From Lentzea kentuckyensis (GTDB taxonomy: Bacteria > Actinomycetota > Actinomycetes > Mycobacteriales > Pseudonocardiaceae), in contig NZ_MUYM01000032.1 in assembly GCF_002150765.1 (NCBI RefSeq), positions 56,544 through 120,543 of the forward strand: a stretch of DNA of 64,000 bases, in the 5' to 3' direction. Every line of letters starts with the position of its first letter. Position 1 is the stretch's first letter. Shown piece after piece: positions 7,815-17,367 of the stretch. The translations under genes were made by a program, and so were the position numbers. The notes below the pieces were generated by a model. It worked only from the letters and a program-made list of their open reading frames with translations, was not told the DNA's origin and ran no database searches.

Positions 7815-9491
7815 TCAGGACGCCTTCACGATCGGCAACCGCAATGCGGCTGGAGCTTGATCGGGAACCGCCGGGTTCTTCGGCTTCGTCGGGTTGATCC
7901 GCTGGTACGGCTGCGCCTGCTCCGGCCGCTGGTCCTGCTCGCCCTTGTTCGGCCACAGCGAGAACGCCCGCTCGGCCTGCGCGGTGATGGTGAGGCTCGG
8001 GTTCACGCCGAGGTTCGCACTGATCGCCGCACCGTCCACAACGGACAGTCCGGGGTAGTTGAAGACGCGGTGGTAGGGGTCGATCACGCCGTCGTTCTCG
8101 CTGGCCGCGATCGCGCACCCGCCGATGAAGTGCGCGGTCAGCGGGATGTTGAACAGCTCACCCCACGTGCCGCCCGCCATGCCGTCGATGTGCTTGGCGG
8201 CCAGCAGGTTCGCCTGGTGACCAGCCGGGATGAACGCCGGGTTCGGCTCGCCGTGGCCCTGCTTGCTGGTGAGCTTGCCGCGCTTGAGGAACGTGGTGAT
8301 GGAGTTGTCGAGGCTCTGCATCACCAGCAGGATCACGGTCCGCTCGCTCCACCGGTGCACGCTGAGCAGCCTGAGGAGCCGCAGCGGGTGCCGAACGGCC
8401 TGCTTGATGAACTGCAACCAGCGCGGTGTGCTCGCCGCGCCGTCCGTGGCGAGGGTCTGCAGCATGCCCATGGCGTTGCTGCCCTTGCCGTACCGGACGG
8501 GTTCGATGTGCGTGATCTCGTCGGGGTGGATGGAGCTGGTGATCGCGACGCCGCGGGTGAAGTCGTTGTCCGGGTCGACCGTGTAGCGCGCGGCCCCGAT
8601 GATCGACTCGGAGTTGGTGCGGGTGAGCTCGCCGAGCTTGTTGGAGATCTTCGGCAACGTGGTGGCCTTGGCCCTGTGGAGCAACTGCTGCGTGCCCCAC
8701 GTGCCGGCGGCGACGACGACCTGGTCGGCGGTGAACGTCTTCGTGGCTTTCCCGCCGGTCATCCTGGTCTCGATGGACCAGCTGCCGTTGTTCTCGTTGA
8801 GCTTGGTGACCGTGGTCAGCGGGAAGACCTGCGCGCCCAGCTTCTCCGCGAGGTAGAGGTAGTTCTTGACCAGCGTGTTCTTGGCGCCGACCCGGCACCC
8901 GGACATGCAGCTGCCGCACTCGGTGCACCCGGTGCGTTCCGGCCCCGCGCCACCGAAGTAGGGGTCGGCAGCAGGTTTTCCGGGCTCACCGAAGAACACG
9001 CCGACGGGCGTCGCGTGGTAGCTGTCCTCGACGCCCATGTCCTTCGCGACCTTCTGCATGACGACGTCGCTCGGGGTCGTCGTGGGGTTCGTGACCACCC
9101 CCAGCATCCGGCTCGCCTGGTCGTAGAACGGCTCCAACTCGTCCTGCCAGTCGGTGATGTGCGCCCACTGCTTGTCTTCGTAGAACGGCTTAAGCGGCCG
9201 GTACAACGTGTTCGCGTACACGAGAGAGCCGCCACCGACGCCCGCACCGGCGAGCACCATGACGTTGCGCAGGGTGTGGATCCGCTGGATGCCGAAGCAC
9301 TTGAGCCGCGGCGCCCACAGGTATTTGCGGAGGTCCCAGCTGGTCTTGGCGAACTCGTCGTCAGCGAACCTGCGCCCCGCCTCCAGCACGGCGACGCGGT
9401 AGCCCTTCTCGGTCAGGCGGAGCGCGGCCACGCTGCCACCGAACCCGGAGCCGACGATGACGACATCGAAGTTACCGGCGAGTTCACCCAT
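7815..9491 (-). CDS. choD: GMC-family oxidoreductase, ChoD (Rv3409c)-like
   Basis: A 558-residue flavoprotein annotated in mycobacteria as a putative cholesterol oxidase. The N-terminus carries the FAD motif VVIVGSGFGGSVAALRL (residues 10-26). The C-terminal GMC region includes HFIGGCAIAASENDG and LGVNPSLTITAQAERA. A four-Cys cluster C189-x2-C192-x2-C195-x3-C199 looks like an iron-sulfur ligand set and is shared with ChoD-type proteins. The position close to guaB3/guaB matches M. tuberculosis. It is first in the operon with the MBL-fold and FAD monooxygenase genes. Sterol oxidation is an assumption from the family name only. Confidence 0.85.
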   Translation of the reverse strand: MGELAGNFDVVIVGSGFGGSVAALRLTEKGYRVAVLEAGRRFADDEFAKTSWDLRKYLWAPRLKCFGIQRIHTLRNVMVLAGAGVGGGSLVYANTLYRPLKPFYEDKQWAHITDWQDELEPFYDQASRMLGVVTNPTTTPSDVVMQKVAKDMGVEDSYHATPVGVFFGEPGKPAADPYFGGAGPERTGCTECGSCMSGCRVGAKNTLVKNYLYLAEKLGAQVFPLTTVTKLNENNGSWSIETRMTGGKATKTFTADQVVVAAGTWGTQQLLHRAKATTLPKISNKLGELTRTNSESIIGAARYTVDPDNDFTRGVAITSSIHPDEITHIEPVRYGKGSNAMGMLQTLATDGAASTPRWLQFIKQAVRHPLRLLRLLSVHRWSERTVILLVMQSLDNSITTFLKRGKLTSKQGHGEPNPAFIPAGHQANLLAAKHIDGMAGGTWGELFNIPLTAHFIGGCAIAASENDGVIDPYHRVFNYPGLSVVDGAAISANLGVNPSLTITAQAERAFSLWPNKGEQDQRPEQAQPYQRINPTKPKNPAVPDQAPAALRLPIVKAS

Positions 9492-9548
9492 GACCCGGAG
9501 AGTAGGCGTTACTTCCGGTAACGCCTAGTCCCCGATCGGTTCAGACGC

Positions 9549-9782
9549 TCAGAGAACCAGGCCCTCGATCACCCAGACCATGAAGGCCACGGCCAGCGCG
9601 GTGATCACCAGGCCACCGCAGACGAACAGGGCCAGCACCTTCCAGCCGATGCCACCCACGCCCTCGTCGTTCTCCGCGGGCGCTTCCTCGATCTCGATCT
9701 CTTGGACCTCGGCGTCCGCGTCAATCGTGTCCACATCACTGTTGCTGCTGCCGCCGAACAAGGCATCCAATTCCACGCTCAT
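9549..9782 (-). CDS. Small single-pass membrane protein with acidic N-terminus
   Basis: A 77-residue protein of unknown family. The first 45 residues are strongly acidic (DADAEVQEIEIEEAPAEND). One hydrophobic segment follows (VLALFVCGGLVITALAVAF), then a short tail ending EGLVL. Its ATG overlaps the stop of the upstream tautomerase-like gene (ATGA), so both are made from one message. No function can be assigned. Confidence 0.7.
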   Translation of the reverse strand: MSVELDALFGGSSNSDVDTIDADAEVQEIEIEEAPAENDEGVGGIGWKVLALFVCGGLVITALAVAFMVWVIEGLVL

Positions 9783-10162
9783 GAGGACGCGCGGGACCGG
9801 GCGTCGGTTGCAAGATCACTCTGCGCCCATGCGGCGACGGGCAGGCTCAGATAAACGCCCACGTCAGCGAAGCCCACGACGTCCTCCACGGCCTTGCACA
9901 GGCCGTCGACGCGGCTTTGGCGGTTGGCGGCGCGGCTCTCGAACCACTTGGACTTGACCTCGACAACGATGTCCACTCCGCTCACGTCGAACGGACCGCG
10001 TGGGCGGAAGCGCAGTTCCACGTCGCCGGGCTGGAGGTCGCCGTCGTAGGGCTCTTCCGGACATTCCACGGCGACCGACACGGCGTGCGGCAGTATCGCG
10101 GCGAGTTCCTTCAGCACGGTATGAGGGACGTGGGGTGCGTAAGTGATCTCGACGAGCGGCAC
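9779..10162 (-). CDS. Tautomerase-superfamily-like small protein
   Basis: A 127-residue protein that begins MPLVEITYAPHVP. Pro directly after Met followed by a beta-strand is the hallmark of the 4-oxalocrotonate / 5-carboxymethyl-2-hydroxymuconate tautomerase superfamily, in which Pro-1 is the catalytic base. A later VDIVVEVKSKWFESR stretch fits the second strand-helix unit. The C-terminus is not diagnostic, so the assignment is tentative. It is coupled to the small membrane protein downstream and lies just beyond the guaB3 terminator. Confidence 0.55.
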   Translation of the reverse strand: MPLVEITYAPHVPHTVLKELAAILPHAVSVAVECPEEPYDGDLQPGDVELRFRPRGPFDVSGVDIVVEVKSKWFESRAANRQSRVDGLCKAVEDVVGFADVGVYLSLPVAAWAQSDLATDARSRASS

Positions 10163-10175
10163 CTTCCCAGCAAAG

Positions 10176-10211
10176 CAGAAGGGCGCGTCCCAGCTGGGAC
10201 GCGCCCTTCTG
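10176..10211. terminator. 36-bp palindromic terminator after guaB3
   Basis: CAGAAGGGCGCGTCCCAG (10176-10193) is followed at once by its exact complement (10194-10211), forming a perfect palindrome 12 bp beyond the guaB3 stop. A pyrimidine-rich stretch follows on the minus strand. It separates guaB3 from the tautomerase-like gene. Confidence 0.8.
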
Positions 10212-10222
10212 GGTGATCAGGT

Positions 10223-11356
10223 TCAGCCGCGGATCGTCAGACCGACCTTCTGGAACTCCTTGAGGTCCGAGTAGCCGGTCTTGGCCATGGCCCTCTTGAG
10301 CGCGCCGAACAGGTTCGTCACGCCGCGCGGGTCGGACGACGGGCCGAACAGCAGCTTGCGCAGGTCGAGCTCCTGGTCCACGGCCTCGGCGACGAGGCTG
10401 CGGGGCACCGACGGGTGCGCGGACGAGGCCGTCCAGTACAGGCCCTGGCCCGGTGCCTCGGTCGCGGCGGCGAGGGGCTCGCCCAGCATCACGGCGTCGG
10501 CACCGCAGGCGATGGACTTCGCCACGTCGCCCGAGGTCATGACGCCGCCGTCGGCGATGACGTGCACGTAGCGGCCGCCGGTCTCGTCGAGGTAGTCGCG
10601 GCGGGCGGCCGCGGCGTCGGCGATCGCGGTGGCCATCGGCACGCCGATGCCCAGCACGGAGTCGGTGGTGGTGACGCCGGGCGTGTAGCCGTAGCCGACG
10701 ATCACGCCCGCCGCGCCGGTGCGCATCAGGTGCATGGCGGTGCGGTAGTCACCGACACCGCCGGCGATCACCGGGATGTCGAGGTCCGCGATGAACGACT
10801 TCAGGTTCAGCGGCTCGCCGTCGCGCGACACGTGCTCGGCCGAGATGATCGTGCCCTGCACGACCAGGATCTCGACGCCAGCGGCCAGCAGGTCCGGGGT
10901 CAGCTCGGCAGCGCGCTGCGGGCTGACGCGGACCGCGACGGTGACGCCCGACTCGCGGACCTGCTTGATCGCCTCGGCGACCAGGTCCATCCGCAACGGG
11001 GCGGCGTGCAGCTCCTGCAGCACCTTCACCGCGGCGGCCGGGTCGTCGCTGTCCTCGGTCGCCTGGACCAGGCGGAACAGCGCCTCGTCCACGTCACCGT
11101 GGCGGGCCCAGAGGCCCTCGGCGTTGAGCACGCCGAGACCGCCCAGCTCGCCGACCGCGACCGCCGTGCCCGGCGACACGATCGCGTCGGTCGGGTGGGT
11201 GATCAACGGGATGTCGAAGCGGTAGGCATCGATCTGCCACGTCGTCGAGACGTCCTTGGACGACCTCGTGCGACGGGACGGGATGATCTCGATGTCGTCC
11301 AGCTCGTAGGCCCGCCTCGCGGTCCGGCCCATGCCGATCTCGACCAGATCGCGCAC
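10223..11356 (-). CDS. guaB3: GuaB3-type IMP dehydrogenase family protein
   Basis: A 377-residue IMPDH/GMPR-fold protein of the actinobacterial GuaB3 group (start RDLVEIGMGRTARRAYELDD). It has no CBS domains and lacks the GxGSICTTR catalytic loop of true IMPDH; the phosphate-binding part reads VIADGGVMTSGDVAKSIACGADAVMLG. GuaB3 enzymes have recently been linked to GMP reduction, but many genomes still label them IMPDH-like. The GTG at 11356 has a good ribosome site, AAGGAG about 10 bases upstream. It lies 131 bp downstream of guaB. Confidence 0.9.
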   Translation of the reverse strand: MRDLVEIGMGRTARRAYELDDIEIIPSRRTRSSKDVSTTWQIDAYRFDIPLITHPTDAIVSPGTAVAVGELGGLGVLNAEGLWARHGDVDEALFRLVQATEDSDDPAAAVKVLQELHAAPLRMDLVAEAIKQVRESGVTVAVRVSPQRAAELTPDLLAAGVEILVVQGTIISAEHVSRDGEPLNLKSFIADLDIPVIAGGVGDYRTAMHLMRTGAAGVIVGYGYTPGVTTTDSVLGIGVPMATAIADAAAARRDYLDETGGRYVHVIADGGVMTSGDVAKSIACGADAVMLGEPLAAATEAPGQGLYWTASSAHPSVPRSLVAEAVDQELDLRKLLFGPSSDPRGVTNLFGALKRAMAKTGYSDLKEFQKVGLTIRG

Positions 11357-11380
11357 CTGTGGTTCTCCTTCGTCCGGGGG

Positions 11381-11441
11381 TCTGGGGGCCGCCCCCAGAG
11401 AAAGCACGGCGAGCGAACGTGGTCCGCGCTTTTCCGCGGAC
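11381..11441. terminator. Two GC-rich hairpins between guaB and guaB3
   Basis: TCTGGGGGC (11381-11389) pairs with GCCCCCAGA (11391-11399), and GTCCGCG (11422-11428) pairs with CGCGGAC (11435-11441) around a six-base loop. Both fall in the 131-bp gap after the guaB stop and upstream of the guaB3 ribosome site. They could terminate or attenuate guaB transcription before guaB3. No clear U-run is present. Confidence 0.45.
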
Positions 11442-11487
11442 ACACGTCGCCCAGAGCGAGCGGGCCTTCGAAACGGCCCGGAGCACC

Positions 11488-13511
<2,024 letters not shown>

Positions 13512-13524
13512 CAGCAGATACTTA

Positions 13525-13555
13525 CACAATACCCAGCATCAAGTGGGGTATTGTG
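13525..13555. promoter_or_regulatory. Perfect inverted repeat upstream of the AbiEi-like gene
   Basis: CACAATACCC (13525-13534) and GGGTATTGTG (13546-13555) are exact mirror images separated by 11 bp, ending 5 bp before the ATG. AbiEi-type antitoxins repress their own promoter through inverted repeats, so this is the probable autoregulatory operator. It is also unusually A/T-rich for the window, fitting a promoter. Confidence 0.7.
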
Positions 13556-13560
13556 AAGCT

Positions 13561-14334
13561 ATGCCCGGATCGAGTTCGAGAACCGGTCGGCCGGATGAGA
13601 ACAGCATCAGGCGCACTGCCGCCCTCGTGCGCACCGATGGCTGGATGACCACCGCCGCTGCCGCGGAACTGCTGGAAGTCAGCCCCGCGCAGGTTCGAGA
13701 CCTCGTTCGAAGCGGAGTTCTGGTCGCCACCAAGCTGGACGGCGGCGGCATGTTGCTGGTCGACGAGGAGTCGGTGCTCCGGCGGCGTGCGGCTGCCCCC
13801 AAGGCTGGACGCCCGCTGTCCGAGAAGAACGCGTGGGCGATGCTGTGGGCAGTCGGAGGCCGCGAACTCAGCTGGGCGACTTCCGCAGAACGTGTGCGAA
13901 TTCACCGCTACGCCCGCCGGCCGTTGTCGCAGTGGCCTGGCCTGCTGAGTCGTCGAGCACGAGTTTTCCGCGTACGCGCTCCTGAATTCGTGACCAACCG
14001 CATCACTCGACTGGACGGAACCAGCATCGGAGGTGTGGCGGCCGCGTTGGCACACGGCGCACCGCTCGTGTCCGGCGCGGAAACCGAACATGAGCTCTAC
14101 CTGACACCACCAGCGCTCCGAAAAGCGCGTGAGATGCCGGGAATCGGATGGAGTTCCAGCACGCCCAACCTCGTCCTGCGCGAACTGCCCGACACACTTC
14201 CCGACAGAGTGGTCTCCGTGATCACCACACACGACATGGTGCCACTCGAGGTCGCCGCCGCGGATCTGCTCGATCAGGGCAATGAACGCGCCAGTCGCGC
14301 GGCCGCAGAACTTTTGCGCCGAAACGAGGGCTAG
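13561..14334 (+). CDS. AbiEi-like antitoxin / HTH DNA-binding protein
   Basis: A 257-residue protein. An N-terminal excisionase-like helix-turn-helix (MTTAAAAELLEVSPAQVRDL, continuing VRSGVLVA) is followed by GRPLSEKNAWAMLWAVGG and a C-terminal region typical of actinobacterial AbiEi-related antitoxins (NLVLRELPD, MVPLEVAAADLLDQG, ASRAAAELL). The partner should be an AbiEii nucleotidyltransferase. The next gene indeed resembles the C-terminal half of one, but without its catalytic part. The palindrome just upstream supports autoregulation. Family assignment is from pattern recognition and should be treated as probable. Confidence 0.65.
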   Translation: MPGSSSRTGRPDENSIRRTAALVRTDGWMTTAAAAELLEVSPAQVRDLVRSGVLVATKLDGGGMLLVDEESVLRRRAAAPKAGRPLSEKNAWAMLWAVGGRELSWATSAERVRIHRYARRPLSQWPGLLSRRARVFRVRAPEFVTNRITRLDGTSIGGVAAALAHGAPLVSGAETEHELYLTPPALRKAREMPGIGWSSSTPNLVLRELPDTLPDRVVSVITTHDMVPLEVAAADLLDQGNERASRAAAELLRRNEG

Positions 14335-14403
14335 TCTCGACGCGCATGACGTTCAACCGGTGGCCCGAACGGAGAACAGGTTGACGTCCTCGCACCCAGC
14401 GGG

Positions 14404-14814
14404 GTGAGGCCGCCACCAGACCTCACCACCACACCGCCAGGCCGAACCGTCGAGGTTCCGGCCGGCCGCGAAGCCCTGCGGAATCGGGTCGTGGTCCGGG
14501 CCGAATACCAGAACCAGACCGCGGAACTCGTAGTACCGGACATGACCAGAGCGCTGAAGCTCAAAGCGGCCGCATACGGCCAGGAGCACAGCAAGGCGCC
14601 TGCCAGGGCGTGGAACTCGCGGCACCTCGACGACCTCGCGTTCCTGACGTCGCTGATCATCGACCCCACGCCTGTCATCACAGGCCTGCGCGACGCGGTG
14701 AACAGCCTCAGCCTCGCGTCGGTCCTGGACAGACCAGGCCACCACGCCTGGGCCGCCGCAGGCGACCGCGCCGAGGACGCCCACCTGATGTGGGACGTAC
14801 TTCGCAACAGCTGA
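14404..14814 (+). CDS. N-terminally truncated AbiEii-like nucleotidyltransferase (probable remnant)
   Basis: The frame encodes a segment typical of the C-terminal half of AbiEii-type nucleotidyltransferase toxins. EQVDVLAPSG is readable upstream of the GTG, followed by PGRTVEVPAGREAL, VPDMTRALKLKAAAYG and RHLDDLAFLTSLIIDP. The frame is closed by a TGA at 14347-14349 and the preceding gene ends at 14334. There is therefore no room for the N-terminal half with the GSxxxD-type catalytic motif. The toxin has probably lost its active site by deletion. A GTG at 14404 could still allow a 136-residue product. Confidence 0.55.
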   Translation: MRPPPDLTTTPPGRTVEVPAGREALRNRVVVRAEYQNQTAELVVPDMTRALKLKAAAYGQEHSKAPARAWNSRHLDDLAFLTSLIIDPTPVITGLRDAVNSLSLASVLDRPGHHAWAAAGDRAEDAHLMWDVLRNS

Positions 14815-14860
14815 CTGTCAGACCGGTCACATTCCACCCGACGTGTGAACGCCCGAGCAT

Positions 14861-14900
14861 GTGAACGGCCCCTGACCTCGAAAGATCAGGGGCCGTTCAC
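14861..14900. terminator. Stem-loop terminator between truncated toxin and rsdA
   Basis: GTGAACGGCCCCTGA (14861-14875) pairs perfectly with TCAGGGGCCGTTCAC (14886-14900) around a 10-base loop. It lies between two convergent genes and should act in both directions. The outer ATGTGAACGGC resembles the arm of the palindrome at 2167-2223. Confidence 0.8.
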
Positions 14901-14917
14901 ACTGCGTCTCAGTTGGG

Positions 14918-15808
14918 TCAGTTGGACCCGGTCCCGCTCTGTGGCCCTTGCGTCTCACCGGCCGACCCGCTGCCCGGCGTCACGCCGGTGCCCGGCTCGA
15001 CGGGGGGCGGGGGCGGCGGCTCGGCGTTCGACGACGGGTTCGGCGGCGCCGGGGTGTCCGACGACGGCGGCGTCGAGGGCTGGGTCGTGGACGGCTCGGC
15101 GGACGTCGAGGAGGGTGGCGTCGACGGCTTGCTCGACTCGCTCGGCTTCGTCACCGGCGGGGTCGTCGTCGCCGGGGAGGTCGCGGTGTTGGTGTCGAGC
15201 TCCTTCTCGAGCTCCTTGTGCTTCTCCTCGAGCTGGGCCTTGCCGTCGGCCGTCGAGACGGACTCGAGGCTGGCACCGACCTTGTCGAGCTTCTCGCGAG
15301 CCTCGGTCACCTTGCCCTCGCGCAGGGCGAGGCGCGCGGAGTCGAGGTTGTCGCGCACGATGGCGGCCGCCTCGATCGACTTCGCGTGCTCGGAGTAGAG
15401 CACCCGCGTCAGGCCCCAGAGCGTGTCGCCCGGCTGGGCGTCGCGGGCCACCAGGCTCACGCCGGTGAAGGCGATGGCCAGTACCGCGGCGGCGCTCGCC
15501 AGGGGAATCAGGAAGCGATGCCTGCTCACCGGCTGCGGGCGGGCAGCCTGGATCGTGGCGATGGCGGTCTCGGTGTCGACCAGTTCGCCGAACGGCTCGG
15601 TCTCCACCTCGTTGCGCCATGCGAGCAGCAACGCGTTCAGCTCGTCATCGACCAGCGAGCCGGTCGCACCCGGAGTCGCGGACCCCAGTGCGTCCAGCAG
15701 CCTGTCATCGGCCTGTACAGCCGAAAGATCGTCTGGGACGGGTTCGTGCGGGGTTCTACCGTCCTGTCCGCGCACTTCCTCGTCGTCCTTCCCGTACTCG
15801 TCGGCCAC
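14918..15808 (-). CDS. rsdA: Anti-sigma-D factor
   Basis: A 296-residue single-pass membrane protein that sequesters SigD. The N-terminal cytoplasmic part (ADDRLLDALG, DDELNALLLAWRNEVETEPF) is the sigma-binding region of the RsdA family. It is followed by a transmembrane segment (FLIPLASAAAVLAIAFTGVS). The extracytoplasmic part has a helical domain (WGLTRVLYSEHAKSIEAAA) and a long Ser/Thr/Pro-rich tail after residue 215. Its GTG follows the sigD stop directly (TGAGTG), so both proteins are made together. Order and orientation match Rv3413c/Rv3414c. Release is expected to need proteolysis of RsdA. Confidence 0.88.
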   Translation of the reverse strand: MADEYGKDDEEVRGQDGRTPHEPVPDDLSAVQADDRLLDALGSATPGATGSLVDDELNALLLAWRNEVETEPFGELVDTETAIATIQAARPQPVSRHRFLIPLASAAAVLAIAFTGVSLVARDAQPGDTLWGLTRVLYSEHAKSIEAAAIVRDNLDSARLALREGKVTEAREKLDKVGASLESVSTADGKAQLEEKHKELEKELDTNTATSPATTTPPVTKPSESSKPSTPPSSTSAEPSTTQPSTPPSSDTPAPPNPSSNAEPPPPPPVEPGTGVTPGSGSAGETQGPQSGTGSN

Positions 15809-16381
15809 TCAGACCACCTCCTCCGCTGCCAGCGACTTGCGGAGCCGAGCCAGCGCACGGTGTTGCGCCACCCGGACCGCACCCGGCGTCGAACCGACCG
15901 CCTCGGCAGTTTCCTCGGCGGAAAGCCCGACCACCACCCTCAACAGCAGGATCTCCCGCTGCTTCTCCGGCAGGACACGCAGTAGTACAGCCATCCGATC
16001 GGAGAGTTCGCCCTGCATCGCCCGCTGCTCCGGACCAGCTTCGGTCTCCGGCGCGTCGGGAACTTCCGGAACGGGCTCGGAGCGGTTCCTGGCGGCAGAC
16101 CGATGCGAGTCGGCAACCTTGTGCGCCGCGATCCCGTAAACGAACGCGAGGAAGGGCCGACCCTGATCGCGGTAGCTGGGCAATGCCGTGAGCACCGCGA
16201 GACACACCTCCTGGGCCACATCGTCCGCCGAAGCGAAGCTTCGCTCCTGCCTTCCAACTCTGGCGCGGCAGTACCGCACCACAAGAGGACGAATGGAGGC
16301 CAGCAGGCGTTCGATCGCCTGGCGGTCGCCGTCGACGGCCGCGCCCACTTCGGCGTCCAGTCCGTCCCCCAAGTTGGTCAT
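15809..16381 (-). CDS. sigD: ECF RNA polymerase sigma factor SigD
   Basis: A 190-residue ECF sigma factor. Region 2 covers SIRPLVVRYCRARVG and SADDVAQEVCLAVLTALPSY (the -10-binding helix), and region 4 the helix-turn-helix LSAEETAEAVGSTPGAVRVA with QREILLLRVV before it. The sequence is very close to the SigD group of mycobacteria and Pseudonocardiales. ATG 16381 is chosen because homologues begin MTNLGDGLDAE. The inverted repeat at 16432-16454 lies in its promoter region. Activity is controlled by the adjacent rsdA. Confidence 0.9.
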   Translation of the reverse strand: MTNLGDGLDAEVGAAVDGDRQAIERLLASIRPLVVRYCRARVGRQERSFASADDVAQEVCLAVLTALPSYRDQGRPFLAFVYGIAAHKVADSHRSAARNRSEPVPEVPDAPETEAGPEQRAMQGELSDRMAVLLRVLPEKQREILLLRVVVGLSAEETAEAVGSTPGAVRVAQHRALARLRKSLAAEEVV

Positions 16382-16689
16382 CGCAGACAACAGCCCTGGT
16401 GTTACTTGTTGGCGTACCGACATAGAACAACACGAGTCACTCACGGCGACTCGTAGCAGCAGCTCTCACCGTACCGGTCTTCAGGCCTTCTGCTCATCAG
16501 AGGGGTATGGACACCCCGGGTGACCAGCCGACACGCCGAACGGCTCAAGCCCGGCGACATTGTCACCGGGCTGGGCTAATTACGCGATTCGAAGAACCAC
16601 CCCGCGCAGAGGTGAGCCGACTCACGTCACCGGCCCCTCGACCCCACCTGCGGCAGATGAGGACGAGGGGCCGGTGCGACGAGAAACGA
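16382..16689. other. Intergenic region upstream of sigD
   Basis: This 308-bp gap holds the sigD promoter on the minus strand and the terminator of the BldM-like gene (16628-16676). ACGAGTC (16432-16438) and GACTCGT (16448-16454) form a 7-bp inverted repeat with a 9-bp spacer about 50 bp upstream of the sigD start, a plausible regulator site. I see no gene here. Confidence 0.5.
16628..16676. terminator. Stem-loop terminator of the BldM-like gene
   Basis: CACCGGCCCCTCG (16628-16640) pairs with CGAGGGGCCGGTG (16664-16676). The hairpin lies just beyond the stop of the BldM-like gene at 16690. Confidence 0.7.
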
Positions 16690-17286
16690 CTACTGAACGA
16701 GGCCTCGCCGGAAGCCGTGCGCGACCGCCTGAGCGCGGTCACGAACACCGAGCTTGCGGAAGAGACGACGAGCGTGCGTCTTCACCGTGTCCTCCGACAG
16801 GTAGAGCTCGCGGCCGATCTGGCCGTTGCTCTTGCCCTGACTCATGCCCCGCAGCACCTGGAGCTCACGCTCCGTGAGCTGCACTCCGGGGTCGGAGGGC
16901 TGGCGCGGCGCCGGCACGGAGGTGCTGGCGAGCGTGTGCGCGAGGGCTGCCACAAGCTCGGGACGCGACGCGTCCCACCTCAGGTAGCCACGAGCGCCGC
17001 CGGCGATCGCCGCAGCGATGCTCCCGGCGTCGTCGGGTGCGCCGAAGACGATGACGTTTGCCTGCGGGTTCGCGGAGACGAGCCGACGGGTGGCTTCAAC
17101 CCCGGTCGGGACGGCGCGCTGGGTTCCCACCAGGACGACGTCGACCGGCTGCCTTGAAAAGCGAGCCAACAACTCGTCACCGTGCGCTACGCAGTCGATG
17201 CGGCTAACCCCGGGGACAGCCGACATCACGCGGGTGAGACCCTCCCGCACACTGCGCCGGTCGTCGCAAATAAGGACCGTGGTCAC
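16690..17286 (-). CDS. bldM: BldM-like atypical LuxR-family response regulator
   Basis: A 198-residue regulator with an N-terminal receiver and a C-terminal LuxR/NarL helix-turn-helix (LTERELQVLRGMSQGKSNGQ, SEDTVKTHARRLFRKLGV). The HTH and the place beside sigD/guaB match Streptomyces BldM, an orphan regulator of aerial development. The receiver keeps D8 and D9, but the phosphoacceptor position reads G54 (VDVVLVGTQRAVP) and the usual Lys in the GYLxKDAS motif is Trp (GYLRWDAS). It therefore cannot be phosphorylated conventionally. The GTG start has AAGGAG five bases upstream. No paired kinase is present. Confidence 0.85.
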   Translation of the reverse strand: MTTVLICDDRRSVREGLTRVMSAVPGVSRIDCVAHGDELLARFSRQPVDVVLVGTQRAVPTGVEATRRLVSANPQANVIVFGAPDDAGSIAAAIAGGARGYLRWDASRPELVAALAHTLASTSVPAPRQPSDPGVQLTERELQVLRGMSQGKSNGQIGRELYLSEDTVKTHARRLFRKLGVRDRAQAVAHGFRRGLVQ

Positions 17287-17367
17287 GGGGACTCCTTTCC
17301 TGCAGCCGAGTGACGTTCCATCTCCCCTATCGGACGCTCGGGGCCCAACCTTGACACGATCCGGTGC

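Noticed and set aside
6834..9521. Long open frame on the plus strand opposite the ChoD-like operon
   Set aside because: It is the antisense shadow of three well-supported genes in very GC-rich DNA; its translation is Arg/Ala/Gly-rich with no domain.
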